Notes: generated by a model not told the origin, from the letters alone. A DNA stretch of 64,000 nt from Flavobacteriales bacterium UBA4110 (GCA_002383165.1 DFXK01000002.1:650770-714769); one strand, 5' to 3'; shown: positions 44,053 through 53,658, counted from the stretch's first letter. Numbers and translations are program-made.

Positions 44053-45660
44053 ATGCATCATAATTTATTACTGATATTGGCTTTACTATTTTCCGTATTT
44101 ATGATGGTAATGGCCGCCCAAAAAATGAAGATCGCTTATCCTATATTTTTGGTTTTAGCGGGATTGGTCATCAGCTTATTACCTGGTATCCCGGATGTGG
44201 AACTGGATCCGGATCTTGTGTTTCTGATATTCCTGCCGCCCTTGCTCTATGAAGCCGCTTGGTACACATCTTGGAATGATTTCTGGAGGTGGAAACGTCC
44301 TATTTCATTATTAGCATTTGGGTTAGTATTTGCCACATCTTTAATTGTTGCTTATCTATCACAAGCTCTGATTCCTGGATTTACATTAGCTTTAGGCTTT
44401 CTTTTGGGCGGAATCGTTTCTCCACCAGATGCTGTAGCAGCAACTACTGTTCTAAAAGGCTTACCTGTACCTAAAAGAATCTTAAGCATCTTAGAAGGCG
44501 AAAGTCTGGTGAATGACGCCTCATCGCTTATCGTTTTTCGTTTTGCATTGGCTGCAATCCTTACAGGAACTTTTTCTATACATCAGGCTGTGGGTCAGTT
44601 TTTTTTAGTCGCAGGAATGGGAATTGTAGTCGGATTGATTGGTGCCACAATTATGTATTTGATTCACCGATTTTTGCCTACCACTTCAGCCATAGATGCT
44701 GCACTTACCTTAATGACACCTTATCTGTTATATCTTGGTGCTGAGCAATTTCATTTTTCTGGTGTAATGGCTGTGGTTACCGGTGGACTTTTCATATCCT
44801 ACAGATCTCACGAAATTTTCAGAAACGGAAATACACGGTTGAATATGCTCGGCGTATGGACCACGGTTATTTTTGTGATGAATGCCATGGTTTTCGTACT
44901 AATTGGATTATCCCTTCCATCTATTATCAATGGTTTGGAAGAGTCTTCTCTAATTCAAGGTATAAAATACGGTGTTATCATAAGTCTCGTGATCATCCTG
45001 CTAAGATTTCTGTGGGTATATCCAACGGCCTTCATACCAAGATGGCTTTTCAGATCTGTTCGGAAAGAGCAATCACCTGGCTGGAAAGTGCCCTTAGTCA
45101 TTGGCTGGACAGGGATGAGAGGAGTTGTGTCTCTCGCTACTGCATTATCAATTCCTTTTGCTTTGGATAATGGCTCGCCTTTCCCACATAGAAATCTTAT
45201 CCTACTTATCACTTTTATTGTCATATTCATAACACTGGTGATACAGGGCCTTACATTGCCTCTTCTGGTGAAAAAGCTAAAAATTCCAGCTATAGATTAT
45301 GTCTTACCTCAAGAACAACAGGAAGCTCAGATTAAAATAAGGCTAAACAGTATGGCTCTCAATCATATAAACACTAATTATTATGACATGATTGAAAAGA
45401 GTAATCTCCTAAAAAATTACCATTCTCAAATATTAACCGAAACGGAAAACACTGAAAATCAGCTTGATATTTTTGAATGCAATACTTGTACAAATCAGGA
45501 AATGGAGAAATTTGAAACTATTTTGAAAGAAATCTATCAGAAGCAAAGACTTGATATTTTCCAAATGAGGCGCGAAAAATATTATGATGATGAAGAAATC
45601 AGAAAAGCAGAACTCCAAGTGGATCTCAACGATCTAAAAATTAACCCGAATTTCCACTAA
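44053..45660 (+). CDS. Na+/H+ antiporter, CPA1 family
   Basis: 535 aa. About 12 membrane helices, with the ion-site pattern of the family in GFLLGGIVSPPDAVAATTVLKGLPVPKRILSILEGESLVNDASSLIVFRFAL, where the PDA and the NDASS acidic residues are expected to bind the ion. The inward GWTGMRGVVSLATALSIP segment is also conserved. A cytoplasmic tail of about 120 residues is helical and charged and holds a Cys pair (CNTCTN). It exports Na+ or other monovalent cations in exchange for protons. Single-gene unit with a strong terminator. Confidence 0.93.
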   Translation: MHHNLLLILALLFSVFMMVMAAQKMKIAYPIFLVLAGLVISLLPGIPDVELDPDLVFLIFLPPLLYEAAWYTSWNDFWRWKRPISLLAFGLVFATSLIVAYLSQALIPGFTLALGFLLGGIVSPPDAVAATTVLKGLPVPKRILSILEGESLVNDASSLIVFRFALAAILTGTFSIHQAVGQFFLVAGMGIVVGLIGATIMYLIHRFLPTTSAIDAALTLMTPYLLYLGAEQFHFSGVMAVVTGGLFISYRSHEIFRNGNTRLNMLGVWTTVIFVMNAMVFVLIGLSLPSIINGLEESSLIQGIKYGVIISLVIILLRFLWVYPTAFIPRWLFRSVRKEQSPGWKVPLVIGWTGMRGVVSLATALSIPFALDNGSPFPHRNLILLITFIVIFITLVIQGLTLPLLVKKLKIPAIDYVLPQEQQEAQIKIRLNSMALNHINTNYYDMIEKSNLLKNYHSQILTETENTENQLDIFECNTCTNQEMEKFETILKEIYQKQRLDIFQMRREKYYDDEEIRKAELQVDLNDLKINPNFH

Positions 45661-45661
45661 G

Positions 45662-45696
45662 AAAAACTCTTCCATTTTTGGAAGAGTTTTTTTTTA
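45662..45696 (+). terminator. Terminator of the antiporter gene
   Basis: AAAAACTCTTCC (45662-45673) pairs perfectly with GGAAGAGTTTTT (45680-45691), loop ATTTTT, then T's. Confidence 0.92.
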
Positions 45697-45890
45697 TAAA
45701 AATTAATCTGTGAACAATACCTGCAGATAAGTCCTACTAATGCAATCATCTTCCGTAGATATCTATCGAAATTATGAACAGCTTTTTTTAGCCATCGTTT
45801 ATTTTCATTAATCACAAATTATCTTAACAATAATCAAATCAAAAGTTTATGTCATCTCAATCATATTAAGATTAAAAAAAATTTAAGATA

Positions 45891-45912
45891 AATAGTTGTT
45901 GGTACAACTATT
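45891..45912. promoter_or_regulatory. Palindromic operator upstream of marR
   Basis: Arms AATAGTTGT (45891-45899) and ACAACTATT (45904-45912) are perfect inverses around TGGT. The site covers the -33 box of the marR promoter. The core TTGT-n-ACAA is typical of MarR-family operators, so autorepression of the export operon is likely. Confidence 0.65.
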
Positions 45913-45927
45913 GTTTGATTAACTTTG
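45899..45927 (+). promoter_or_regulatory. Promoter of the marR-efflux operon
   Basis: TTG (45899-45901), 18 bases, TAACTTTG (45920-45927), a full consensus match. It includes the TTG at 45925 that could be miscalled as a start codon. The leader to the ATG at 45946 is about 12 bases. Confidence 0.68.
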
Positions 45928-45945
45928 TTCAATAATAAATTTTAT

Positions 45946-46401
45946 ATGAAAGCTGAAAAAATATTAACTGAACAAGATCGATACAATCTGCTTACAGGGA
46001 ATGTACCTCTACTGTTCAACCGTTTTTTGGGTCAGCAATTCAAATTGAATAATATTAACCTGACCCGGGAACAATGGTCGGTGCTAGTACCTTTATGGAA
46101 ACAACAGGGATGTTCACAACAGGCAATAGCAGATTTTACCCACAGGGATAAACCCAGCATAACTAGACTTATTGATCAATTGGAAAAAGAAGGTTACGTA
46201 GAAAGAAGGTCCCACCCTACTGACAGAAGGCAAAATCTAATATATTTAACAAATAAAGGAAAGGAGATAGAGGAAAAAGTAATGTATATTGTGAACAATG
46301 TCACCGAAAGAGCAACCAGAGGACTTTCAGAAAATCAAATTATGGAGATAAAAAACTTCTTTCAGCATATTCAAAACAACATTCAAAAAGAAATGGTATG
46401 A
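45946..46401 (+). CDS. MarR-family transcriptional regulator
   Basis: 151 aa from the ATG at 45946; a longer reading begins inside the promoter -7 box and is rejected. Winged helix-turn-helix: NLTREQWSVLVPLWKQQGCSQQAIADFTHRDKPSITRLIDQLEKEGYVERR, with the wing HPTDRRQNLIYLT. Flanking helices provide the dimer interface and ligand pocket. It overlaps the TolC-like gene by four bases (ATGA). With the palindrome over its promoter it most likely represses this operon and lets go when a small, often phenolic or fatty, ligand binds. Confidence 0.94.
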   Translation: MKAEKILTEQDRYNLLTGNVPLLFNRFLGQQFKLNNINLTREQWSVLVPLWKQQGCSQQAIADFTHRDKPSITRLIDQLEKEGYVERRSHPTDRRQNLIYLTNKGKEIEEKVMYIVNNVTERATRGLSENQIMEIKNFFQHIQNNIQKEMV

Positions 46402-47780
46402 AAAAAATAAAGTTAGCCATTACATTGATCCTATTCAGCACTATCACCAAAGCACAGATTCTTATAAGTAAGGATTTGGATTATGCTATCGGAAAGGCAT
46501 TGCAAAAAAACACTGAAATAAGGAATCAAGATCTTGAATTACAAAAATTAGAATTAGAACGCAAAAGCATATTGGCCAAATATATCCCGAAGGTCGAGGC
46601 TTCAGGTTTATATTCTTACATCAGCAGTGATGCAAAATTAGATCTAGCTACCCTGAATTTACCCATCACAGGATATCCTGTTCTTGGGGGATCTTCCAAT
46701 TTCAGCACAAATGCGAATATCCTTTATGGAGGTCTTACCGCAAAAGCTGTACTGTTCAGTGGCGGACAAATCCTAAATGGAGCCAAGGCTCTCAAAGAAA
46801 AAAATACAGGAACAGCTTTTATGATGGAAAATCAGAAAGATGAGGTGATAAAAGATATCATAGGGAGCTTTGACCGTCTCAAACTTCTGGAAACCGCCGA
46901 AACACTCATCGATAATAGCGAAAAAAGATTGAATAAGGAAAAAGAAAGAGTAGAAAAGGCGATATCCGAAGGGTTGGCAATTCCTTATGACCGCGATAAA
47001 ATCAAACTCTCCACTCTGGAATTGGCTTCCAAACGTGCAGATGTTCAAAATAAAAGAAAACTTCTGATACTCAAGATAAAACAATCCACCAATCTTTCTG
47101 AAGAAGAAATTCTTAAAACCAATCATCAGTTGGAGCCCATCATTATTTTGGACAGCCTGAGCACAGCCGAACGAAATGAGGTAAAAGCACTGGAATATTT
47201 CAAAAAAGCTTCCGAATATGCCCTTAAAAAAGAAAAAGGAAGCCTTCTTCCCACAGTTGGGGCTTTTGCGGGATATAGCTATGCATCATTATATAATGCC
47301 AATACAAAAGTGCCGATTGAACAATTAAATACGACCGCCAATTTGAAACTAAATGAATTGACACTACATCCGAACTGGATGTTGGGCGTGGCCGTGAAAT
47401 GGGAACTCTTCAGCGGATTTGAACGTAAACATAAAATAGACGAAGCCAAAATAGGACTCGCCCAGGTTGAAAATAAACTCGCAGATGCCAAAGAAAAAGT
47501 AGACCTGGAATTGGAAAAAAACAAGGTAGAATACAATACCACGTTACATAAGGTAGATATTGCGCTACAAAGGGAAAAAATAGCACAAAATAATAATGAG
47601 ATAGCATCAAAGCAATACAGATTAGGACTTATTAACGTCACTGAACGGCTGGGAGCGGAAAATGATATATACAAAGAATCCTTAAACAAAGTAGAAACCG
47701 TGATTGAACAGCGGAATGCTGCTATTGAAGTTTACCGTGCATCGGGAAAATTATCAAACTTTATTAAAATCCAAAACTGA
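46398..47780 (+). CDS. TolC-family outer membrane channel
   Basis: 460 aa. Signal peptide ends at ITKAQ. Two outer-membrane efflux domains with long heptad-like helices (ALQKNTEIRNQDLELQKLELERKSI; VELEKNKVEYNTTLHKVDIALQREKIAQ) form the periplasmic tunnel. It is translationally coupled to marR by a 4-base overlap and is followed after 5 bases by its adaptor. It forms the exit for the exporter encoded in this operon. Confidence 0.9.
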   Translation: MKKIKLAITLILFSTITKAQILISKDLDYAIGKALQKNTEIRNQDLELQKLELERKSILAKYIPKVEASGLYSYISSDAKLDLATLNLPITGYPVLGGSSNFSTNANILYGGLTAKAVLFSGGQILNGAKALKEKNTGTAFMMENQKDEVIKDIIGSFDRLKLLETAETLIDNSEKRLNKEKERVEKAISEGLAIPYDRDKIKLSTLELASKRADVQNKRKLLILKIKQSTNLSEEEILKTNHQLEPIIILDSLSTAERNEVKALEYFKKASEYALKKEKGSLLPTVGAFAGYSYASLYNANTKVPIEQLNTTANLKLNELTLHPNWMLGVAVKWELFSGFERKHKIDEAKIGLAQVENKLADAKEKVDLELEKNKVEYNTTLHKVDIALQREKIAQNNNEIASKQYRLGLINVTERLGAENDIYKESLNKVETVIEQRNAAIEVYRASGKLSNFIKIQN

Positions 47781-47785
47781 GCAAA

Positions 47786-48742
47786 ATGAAAAAAATTATT
47801 TACATACTAAGCATTGCAGGTATTTTAGCTTCTTGTGAGAATAAACCGAAAGTATCACAAACCATCCAGGGAAAAACCGAGCGGGAAGAGATTGCAGTAG
47901 TAGGCAAAATAGCAGGCAGGATAGATAAAATTCTGATCAGCGAGGGAGCTCTTGTTAAAAAGGGAGATACATTGGCAATATTGGAAATCCCAGAAGTAGA
48001 CGCAAAAAAATCACAGGCACAGGGAGCGGTAAAATCTGCTCAGGCACAGTACGATATGAGTGTACACGGTGCTACTGCGAATCAGTTGGCACAGCTCTAT
48101 GCCAAGAAATCCGCTTTGGTAGAGCAATATGAGTTTGCAAAAAAATCCCTGGCAAGAATGAATGCAATGGTAAAGGATTCACTGGTTCCGCAACAGCAAT
48201 ATGATGAAGTATTCGCGAAGTATCAGGGAGCCAAATCACAAATGATAGCCGTAGATGCAGAAATTGCCGATGTTAAAAACGGGGTCCGCATAGAACAGCA
48301 AACAATGGCGTTGGGACAAAAAGACCGTGCGCAGGGAGCTTTGGAAGAAGTACAGGTTGCCGAGAAAGAAAGGTATATCATTGCACCACAGGATATGAAA
48401 ATAGAATCCATCACATTGAAGCTGGGGGAACTGGCACTACCAGGATATACGCTTTTCAAAGGTTCTCTTAATAATTCCATTTATTTCCGTTTTACTATTC
48501 CTGAAAGCCAATTGGCAAATTATGCACAAGGAAAAGAAATCAATGTGCATATACCTTACAAGAATCGGGATATCAAAGGGAAAATCAGAAATATAAAACA
48601 AATAGGTGCCTATGCTAATATTGCTACAGCATATCCTGATTATGAAGTGCAGGACGCTTTGTATGAAATATTGATAGACCCTATTAACATCCAACAAGCA
48701 AACGATATCCTAAGCAAAACAACAGTAACGCTAAAACCTTAA
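47786..48742 (+). CDS. HlyD-family periplasmic adaptor lipoprotein
   Basis: 318 aa. Lipoprotein signal with Cys in GILASCENKP. First lipoyl half AVVGKIAGRIDKILISEGALVKKGDTLAILEIPEVDAKK, coiled-coil hairpin (about residues 75-180), second half IIAPQDMKIESITLKLGELALPGYTLF and a beta-barrel domain. It corresponds to the YbhG/YhiI type of adaptor that serves ABC-2 exporters. The stop codon overlaps the next start by one base. Confidence 0.9.
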   Translation: MKKIIYILSIAGILASCENKPKVSQTIQGKTEREEIAVVGKIAGRIDKILISEGALVKKGDTLAILEIPEVDAKKSQAQGAVKSAQAQYDMSVHGATANQLAQLYAKKSALVEQYEFAKKSLARMNAMVKDSLVPQQQYDEVFAKYQGAKSQMIAVDAEIADVKNGVRIEQQTMALGQKDRAQGALEEVQVAEKERYIIAPQDMKIESITLKLGELALPGYTLFKGSLNNSIYFRFTIPESQLANYAQGKEINVHIPYKNRDIKGKIRNIKQIGAYANIATAYPDYEVQDALYEILIDPINIQQANDILSKTTVTLKP

Positions 48743-49899
48743 TGATGAAAACATTTCTCAATCTGATCAAACGGGAGTTCGGTTTGTTCTGGAGCAACAA
48801 GGTTCTCAGAATTTTGTTTATTGGGGCTCCTTTGATGTACGGTGTTTTGTTGGGATATGTTTACAGCAAAGGGAAAGTGACAGATTTACCAATCATAGTG
48901 GTGGATTATGACCAAAGCTCACTTAGCCAGAAAGCCATAGAAATGATGAATGACAACGAAGTTTTGTCTGTTGCAAGGCTGCAGTTTGATGAGACAAACC
49001 TCAATCGTTTGATGATTGAGAAAGATGCAACCTGCGTCGTTATTATCCCAAAAGATTTTGAGAAAGATGTGCTGACAAAACGATATCCTGAGGTCACTAC
49101 CATAGTCAATACAGCAAATGTATTGACCGCAAATTATTCTTCATCAGCACTTCAGCTGGTCTTAGGAACCCTCAAAGCAGGAACACAGGTCGAAACCTTA
49201 CGTAAACAAGGAGTTCCTGAGAATTTGCTAATGAGTCAGTATGAGCCATTTAAAACCACATTTATCAAAAAGAACAACAGAAGCACCAACTATATGTATT
49301 TTTTATGGCCTGGTGTTTTGGCTACTGTGCTTCAGCAGGTATTGTTATTGGGGCTTGCTCTTTCTTTTGCTTCCGAGTTTGAAAACGGCACTTTCAAATA
49401 TCTGGTACATAAAAGCCGTTCTGCATTTATGCTGATACTGGTTAAAATCGTGCCTTATCTCATAATGAGCTTCGGGATATGGCTGATGTATTGGGGTTTC
49501 ACGAAGTGGTTCAGGATTCCTTTTTATGAAAACATTTTTCCGCTTACCCTTATAGCAGGCGTGTTTGTAATCTCGGTCTGCTTTATAGGAATTTTGGTAA
49601 GCATCCTTGTTCCCAACCAGCTCAAAGCTACGGAAATCCTTATGGTCATTGCCACACCAAGCTTTATCTTGTCAGGATTTACCTGGCCGCTCAGCCAAAT
49701 GCCGGCTTGGGTTCAGTACATTGCAAATGTCATCCCGCTTACACATTTCCTGCCTGCCTTTAGAATACTTATCATAGAAAAAGGCGCTGTAGACCTCACC
49801 TATCCTTATGTTATAAAAATGATAATTATAGGTACAGTAAGCGCCATTGCCAGCTATAGCGTTTTATGGTACAAAGTCCGAAAAATTAAAAAGGAATAA
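48742..49899 (+). CDS. ABC-2 type transporter permease, YhhJ/YbhS-like
   Basis: 385 aa. N-terminal membrane helix (about 22-42), a large periplasmic domain (about 45-175, IIVVDYDQSSLSQKAIEMM) and five helices in the C-terminal half, with the ABC-2 signature NVIPLTHFLPAFRILIIEKGA. These permeases normally need an ATPase such as YbhF, yet none is encoded in this operon. The only ABC ATPase nearby (54466-55233) belongs to the Mla-type set. Either the ATPase is elsewhere or the pump borrows one. Two ATGs are possible, at 48742 and 48745. Confidence 0.88.
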   Translation: MMKTFLNLIKREFGLFWSNKVLRILFIGAPLMYGVLLGYVYSKGKVTDLPIIVVDYDQSSLSQKAIEMMNDNEVLSVARLQFDETNLNRLMIEKDATCVVIIPKDFEKDVLTKRYPEVTTIVNTANVLTANYSSSALQLVLGTLKAGTQVETLRKQGVPENLLMSQYEPFKTTFIKKNNRSTNYMYFLWPGVLATVLQQVLLLGLALSFASEFENGTFKYLVHKSRSAFMLILVKIVPYLIMSFGIWLMYWGFTKWFRIPFYENIFPLTLIAGVFVISVCFIGILVSILVPNQLKATEILMVIATPSFILSGFTWPLSQMPAWVQYIANVIPLTHFLPAFRILIIEKGAVDLTYPYVIKMIIIGTVSAIASYSVLWYKVRKIKKE

Positions 49900-49967
49900 A
49901 CTGTAGTGAGCTAAATCATAAGCCAAAAATTATATCTGCCCATATATATCCAATTAAATAAGGAACT

Positions 49968-50843
49968 ATGAAAGCTTACGAAAGTATTAAAGAAATATTA
50001 TCATTTTATCACGTACATTGTGAGGAACCTTACTTTATATCGTCGGGAAAACTCATTTTTGAATTCCCAAAAAGACTCTTCCGAATAGATTTTTATGCAT
50101 TCTGCATCTGTGTTTCTGGTAGTATAGATTTAGAAATTGATAATCACCATTATAAGATATCCCAAAACGGATTGCTGATATCTGCTCCGTCAACAATTAT
50201 AAAATTTGTAAATACCAGCAAAGATTTCCGTATGAAAGTTCTATTCTTTGAAAAGAATTTCCTGCTCAAGAACATTTCTAATCCATTTTTTATCGAGAAT
50301 CTGTCTCTATTCAATAAAAATAGCTTTAACGTAGTAATTTCCAACGAATCAAGTAGTACACACTTAATCAATTTATTGGATTATCTTCAACAGCAGACCA
50401 CGAGGAATGGTCGTTTTACAGAAGATATTGTTCGTACTATTATTATTAATATTTTATTGGAAGTTGCAGTCCTAATTGATAAAGACAGAAAAGACAACGC
50501 ATATCCTACTCCACAGGATAACAATAATATTTTTTTTAAATTCAATGAATTGGTGAAAGAAAATATTTTGCAGCATAAGGACGTACAATACTATGCGGAC
50601 AAGCTATTCATTACCAACAAATATCTTATTCTGATTGTAAAAAAAGCGACCGGCAAAACGCCACATCAGATTATTGATGAGGCCTTATTAAAAGAAGTAT
50701 ACGTTCTGCTCGGCTATCCAGAAAAAAACATTTCTCAGATTGCATTTGAAACGGGCTTTAATTCTACCTCTGCATTCGGCCGTTTCTTTAAAAAGCATGC
50801 GTCAATATCGCCCCAAAGGTACCGAAGACAACAGCATTTTTAA
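49968..50843 (+). CDS. AraC-family transcriptional regulator
   Basis: 291 aa. N-terminal cupin-like sensor (about 1-100, ISSGKLIFEFPKRLFRIDFYAFCICVSGSIDLEIDNHHYKI). C-terminal double helix-turn-helix (YYADKLFITNKYLILIVKKATGKTPHQII and NISQIAFETGFNSTSAFGRFFKKHASISPQRYRR). It lies between the export operon and oleate hydratase 1, 98 bases upstream of the latter. It is a good candidate to control the fatty-acid genes around it, perhaps through the 21-bp-spaced direct repeat at 63270-63303 or the boxes ahead of the hydratases. That is inference. Confidence 0.93.
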   Translation: MKAYESIKEILSFYHVHCEEPYFISSGKLIFEFPKRLFRIDFYAFCICVSGSIDLEIDNHHYKISQNGLLISAPSTIIKFVNTSKDFRMKVLFFEKNFLLKNISNPFFIENLSLFNKNSFNVVISNESSSTHLINLLDYLQQQTTRNGRFTEDIVRTIIINILLEVAVLIDKDRKDNAYPTPQDNNNIFFKFNELVKENILQHKDVQYYADKLFITNKYLILIVKKATGKTPHQIIDEALLKEVYVLLGYPEKNISQIAFETGFNSTSAFGRFFKKHASISPQRYRRQQHF

Positions 50844-50891
50844 AAAAGAAATTCCGTATATGATTTTCGAATTTAGGGACACTAAGGAATT

Positions 50892-50918
50892 AAGGTATAT
50901 CAATACCTTTATCATATA
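50892..50918 (+). promoter_or_regulatory. Palindrome and shared box upstream of oleate hydratase 1
   Basis: AAGGTATATCAATACCTT (50892-50909) has perfect 7-base arms around ATCA. It runs into TTTATCATATA (50908-50918), which also occurs at the identical 34-base distance before oleate hydratase 2. Confidence 0.5.
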
Positions 50919-50941
50919 AAAATAACCTAAAAAAATATCAT

Positions 50942-52531
50942 ATGAGCAATTCGAACAAACATGCATATTTCATTGGAGGCGGATTGGCAAGTCTTGCCGG
51001 TGCCGTATATCTGTTAGAAGACGGAGACTTTAAAGGCGAAAACATTCACATCATTGAAGCCCTGCCGATTTTGGGCGGTAGCAACGATGGTGCGGGATCT
51101 AAACAAAAAGGTTTCATCTGTCGTGGCGGGCGTATGCTCAACGAAGAAACCTATGAAAACTTCTGGGAATTAACATCCCGTATCCCTTCTCTGGATATCC
51201 CGAACATTTCCGTAAAAGACGAAATTCTGACATTTGACCACGCGAATCCTACCAATGCAAAGGCGCGGTTGATTGACAAGAACGGAAACATTTTACCTGT
51301 AACAGATATGGGTTTCAACACTCAGGACCGGATGAAATTTTTGAAATTGTTTTTTGCCGATGAAAATGATTTAGACAACATTACCATTCGTGATTGGTTT
51401 GACGATCATTTTTTTACGACCAACTTTTGGTATATGTGGCAAACCACTTTTGCCTGGCAAGAATGGAGCAGTATTTTTGAATTTCAACGCTATATGAAAC
51501 GTATGCTGTTGGAATTTTCAAGAATCGAAACACTCGAAGGCGTTACCAGAACACCATACAACCAATATGAATCCGTTATCTTACCGTTGAAGGCATTTTT
51601 GGATCAGCATAAAGTGGACTTTTCATTAAGAAAAACCGTTACCGATTTGGATTTTGCCGATGATGATGACATTACCGTAACGGAAATAGAATGCATCAAT
51701 GCAGAAGGAAACACAGAGAAAATATCCGTGAATGAAGGTGATTTGGTATTCTTTACCAACGGATGTATCACAGACAATTCCAATAACGGCGATTATAATA
51801 CGCCTGCAAAATATTTGCCGTCAAATCCGCCAAGTTTTGCATTATGGCGTAAAATTGCCAACAAGAAACCCGGCAAACTGGGTAACCCAGACCCGTTCTT
51901 TACCAAACCTGACGAAACAAAATGGTATTCTTTCACACCAACATTCAAAGGAAATAAATTTCTGAAACTTATTGAAGAATACACTGGCAACAAGCCGGGC
52001 AGCGGAGCTTTGATGACATTTAAATATTCATCGTGGCGAATGTCAATTGCGGTGGCTGCACAACCGCATTTCAAAGCGCAAGGCGATGATACAACTATTT
52101 TTTGGGGCTACGGATTATATCCAGATGCAGTGGGAGATTATGTGAAAAAGCCGATGATTGATTGCACGGGCGAAGAAATTTTGACAGAGTTGATTCATCA
52201 TTTACATTTTGAAAAGCACGAACAGGAAATAAAAGATAGCATTATCAATGTTATTCCGTGTATGATGCCTTACATCGATGCTTTGTTTCAGCCAAGAGCT
52301 AAAAAAGACCGTCCTGCAGTTGTTCCTGAAGGCAGCACCAACTTAGCAATGATTAGCCAGTTTGTAGAAATTCCTGAAGATATGGTTTTCACGGAAGAAT
52401 ATTCGGTTCGTGCAGCACGCATCGCGGTATATACCCTACTCGGTCTCGATAAAAAAGTAACTCCAGTAACGGAACACTGGAAAAAACCAGACGTGTTGGC
52501 AAAAGCCATTCATACCTCTTACAGAAATTAA
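50942..52531 (+). CDS. Oleate hydratase 1, variant lacking the REM glutamate
   Basis: 529 aa flavoprotein of the MCRA/oleate hydratase family, which adds water to the cis-9 double bond of unsaturated fatty acids to give 10-hydroxy acids. N-terminal FAD-binding IGGGLASLAGAVYLLEDG (11-28), family phrases LGGSNDGAG and ENFWELTSRIPSLD, and the conserved YNQYES. Where many hydratases have RGGREME with the catalytic Glu, this one reads RGGRMLNEE (61-69), i.e. Met after RGGR. I recall such a substitution in the Rhodococcus-type branch. It is cytosolic, with no signal peptide. It follows the AraC gene. Confidence 0.92.
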   Translation: MSNSNKHAYFIGGGLASLAGAVYLLEDGDFKGENIHIIEALPILGGSNDGAGSKQKGFICRGGRMLNEETYENFWELTSRIPSLDIPNISVKDEILTFDHANPTNAKARLIDKNGNILPVTDMGFNTQDRMKFLKLFFADENDLDNITIRDWFDDHFFTTNFWYMWQTTFAWQEWSSIFEFQRYMKRMLLEFSRIETLEGVTRTPYNQYESVILPLKAFLDQHKVDFSLRKTVTDLDFADDDDITVTEIECINAEGNTEKISVNEGDLVFFTNGCITDNSNNGDYNTPAKYLPSNPPSFALWRKIANKKPGKLGNPDPFFTKPDETKWYSFTPTFKGNKFLKLIEEYTGNKPGSGALMTFKYSSWRMSIAVAAQPHFKAQGDDTTIFWGYGLYPDAVGDYVKKPMIDCTGEEILTELIHHLHFEKHEQEIKDSIINVIPCMMPYIDALFQPRAKKDRPAVVPEGSTNLAMISQFVEIPEDMVFTEEYSVRAARIAVYTLLGLDKKVTPVTEHWKKPDVLAKAIHTSYRN

Positions 52532-52547
52532 AAATAAAAAAAGAGCT

Positions 52548-52613
52548 GCCTTTACACTTTATCGAAGTTCTTTATTGCTAAAGGCATATCTCTCTTTAAT
52601 CTATAAAAGAGAT
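52548..52613 (+). other. Two adjacent hairpins after oleate hydratase 1
   Basis: TGCCTTTA pairs with TAAAGGCA (52548-52586, long loop), and ATCTCT pairs with AGAGAT (52588-52613). Neither has a T tract, so this is a weak terminator or an mRNA end-protecting structure. Confidence 0.35.
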
Positions 52614-52651
52614 TGTCTATAATAACCAATTGATCTAACTTTATTCTGCTC

Positions 52652-52679
52652 TTGCTTTTGGGCAGAATATTTATTTTTG
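52652..52679 (+). promoter_or_regulatory. Promoter of the hydrolase-mlaEFD operon
   Basis: TTG (52652-52654), 17 bases, TATTTTTG (52672-52679), a consensus match. The leader is about 13 bases to the ATG at 52699. Confidence 0.6.
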
Positions 52680-52698
52680 TACAAAACCAACCGACTCT

Positions 52699-53658
52699 AT
52701 GGCAAAACAAACATCAGGATATATAAACAGGAAGAAAATTGCCAACTCAGGTATGCACAATCTTTTTTATGAATTATTCGAACCAATAAATGAACCTCCA
52801 AAGGCTACTGTCCTTATACTACACGGGATGCAGGAGCATAGCGGTCGTTATAAAGATTTTGCGGAATATCTGGCGAACAAAGGTTTTGCAGTTCTATTAT
52901 ATGACCATCTCGGACACGGAAAAACGGCGGAAAACCAGGAAGAACTAGGTTATTTTCAAGAAGAAAATCCCAAGCAGCAACTGATAGACGATGCCGCAAC
53001 GATGGCAGCATATTTAGAAAACAACTATCCTAACATTTCTCATTTTTTACTGGGGCATTCTATGGGGTCTTTCATTGCAAGATGCTTACTTCAGAATCAG
53101 GAAGCTGATTTTAAAGGCGCTGTCATCGTGGGAACGGGAGGAAAAATCAACGGAATCGGTTTGGCTAAATTTTTCCTGTCCATCAACAATATTATGGCTC
53201 CAAAACACAGGAGCAAATTCATCAACCAAACTTTTTCAAAAATTAATAATCAACATTTTAAAGGCGAGAAAGATGGCGACCTTACCAGTTGGCTGAGCCT
53301 CAGCAAATCCAACCGGGAATCATTTTGCAGGGACAGCCTATGCGGAGTACCTTTTACCAATAATGGTTTTTACGCATTAGTTTCTCTAAATCAACAGGCA
53401 ACGGAAAGAAAATGGGCAGAAAAATTACCAAAAGAATTTCCCTTTCTTTTTGTAAGCGGAGCTGATGATCCGATAGGAAACTTCGGAAAAGGTGTTGAAA
53501 AAACGGTAACACAAATGCAAAAAGATGGTTTTACAGATGTTAAAACAAAAATCTATCTTGACATGCGGCACGAAATACTTAATGAGGATATTAAAGAATA
53601 TGTATATGAAGATATAAGGGATTGGCTCAATAAAAAAATACAGCAATTGGAAAAGTAG
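52699..53658 (+). CDS. Alpha/beta hydrolase, monoacylglycerol lipase-like
   Basis: 319 aa, no signal peptide. Serine hydrolase with the nucleophile elbow GHSMGS (around residue 120), an oxyanion HGMQEHSGRY segment near the N-terminus matching the Hydrolase_4/monoacylglycerol lipase group, an Asp in FVSGADDPIGNFG and the His in DMRHEILNE. It probably releases fatty acids from glycerides or lysolipids. It is the first gene of an operon that continues with an Mla-type lipid transporter, which supports a lipid substrate. Confidence 0.88.
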   Translation: MAKQTSGYINRKKIANSGMHNLFYELFEPINEPPKATVLILHGMQEHSGRYKDFAEYLANKGFAVLLYDHLGHGKTAENQEELGYFQEENPKQQLIDDAATMAAYLENNYPNISHFLLGHSMGSFIARCLLQNQEADFKGAVIVGTGGKINGIGLAKFFLSINNIMAPKHRSKFINQTFSKINNQHFKGEKDGDLTSWLSLSKSNRESFCRDSLCGVPFTNNGFYALVSLNQQATERKWAEKLPKEFPFLFVSGADDPIGNFGKGVEKTVTQMQKDGFTDVKTKIYLDMRHEILNEDIKEYVYEDIRDWLNKKIQQLEK

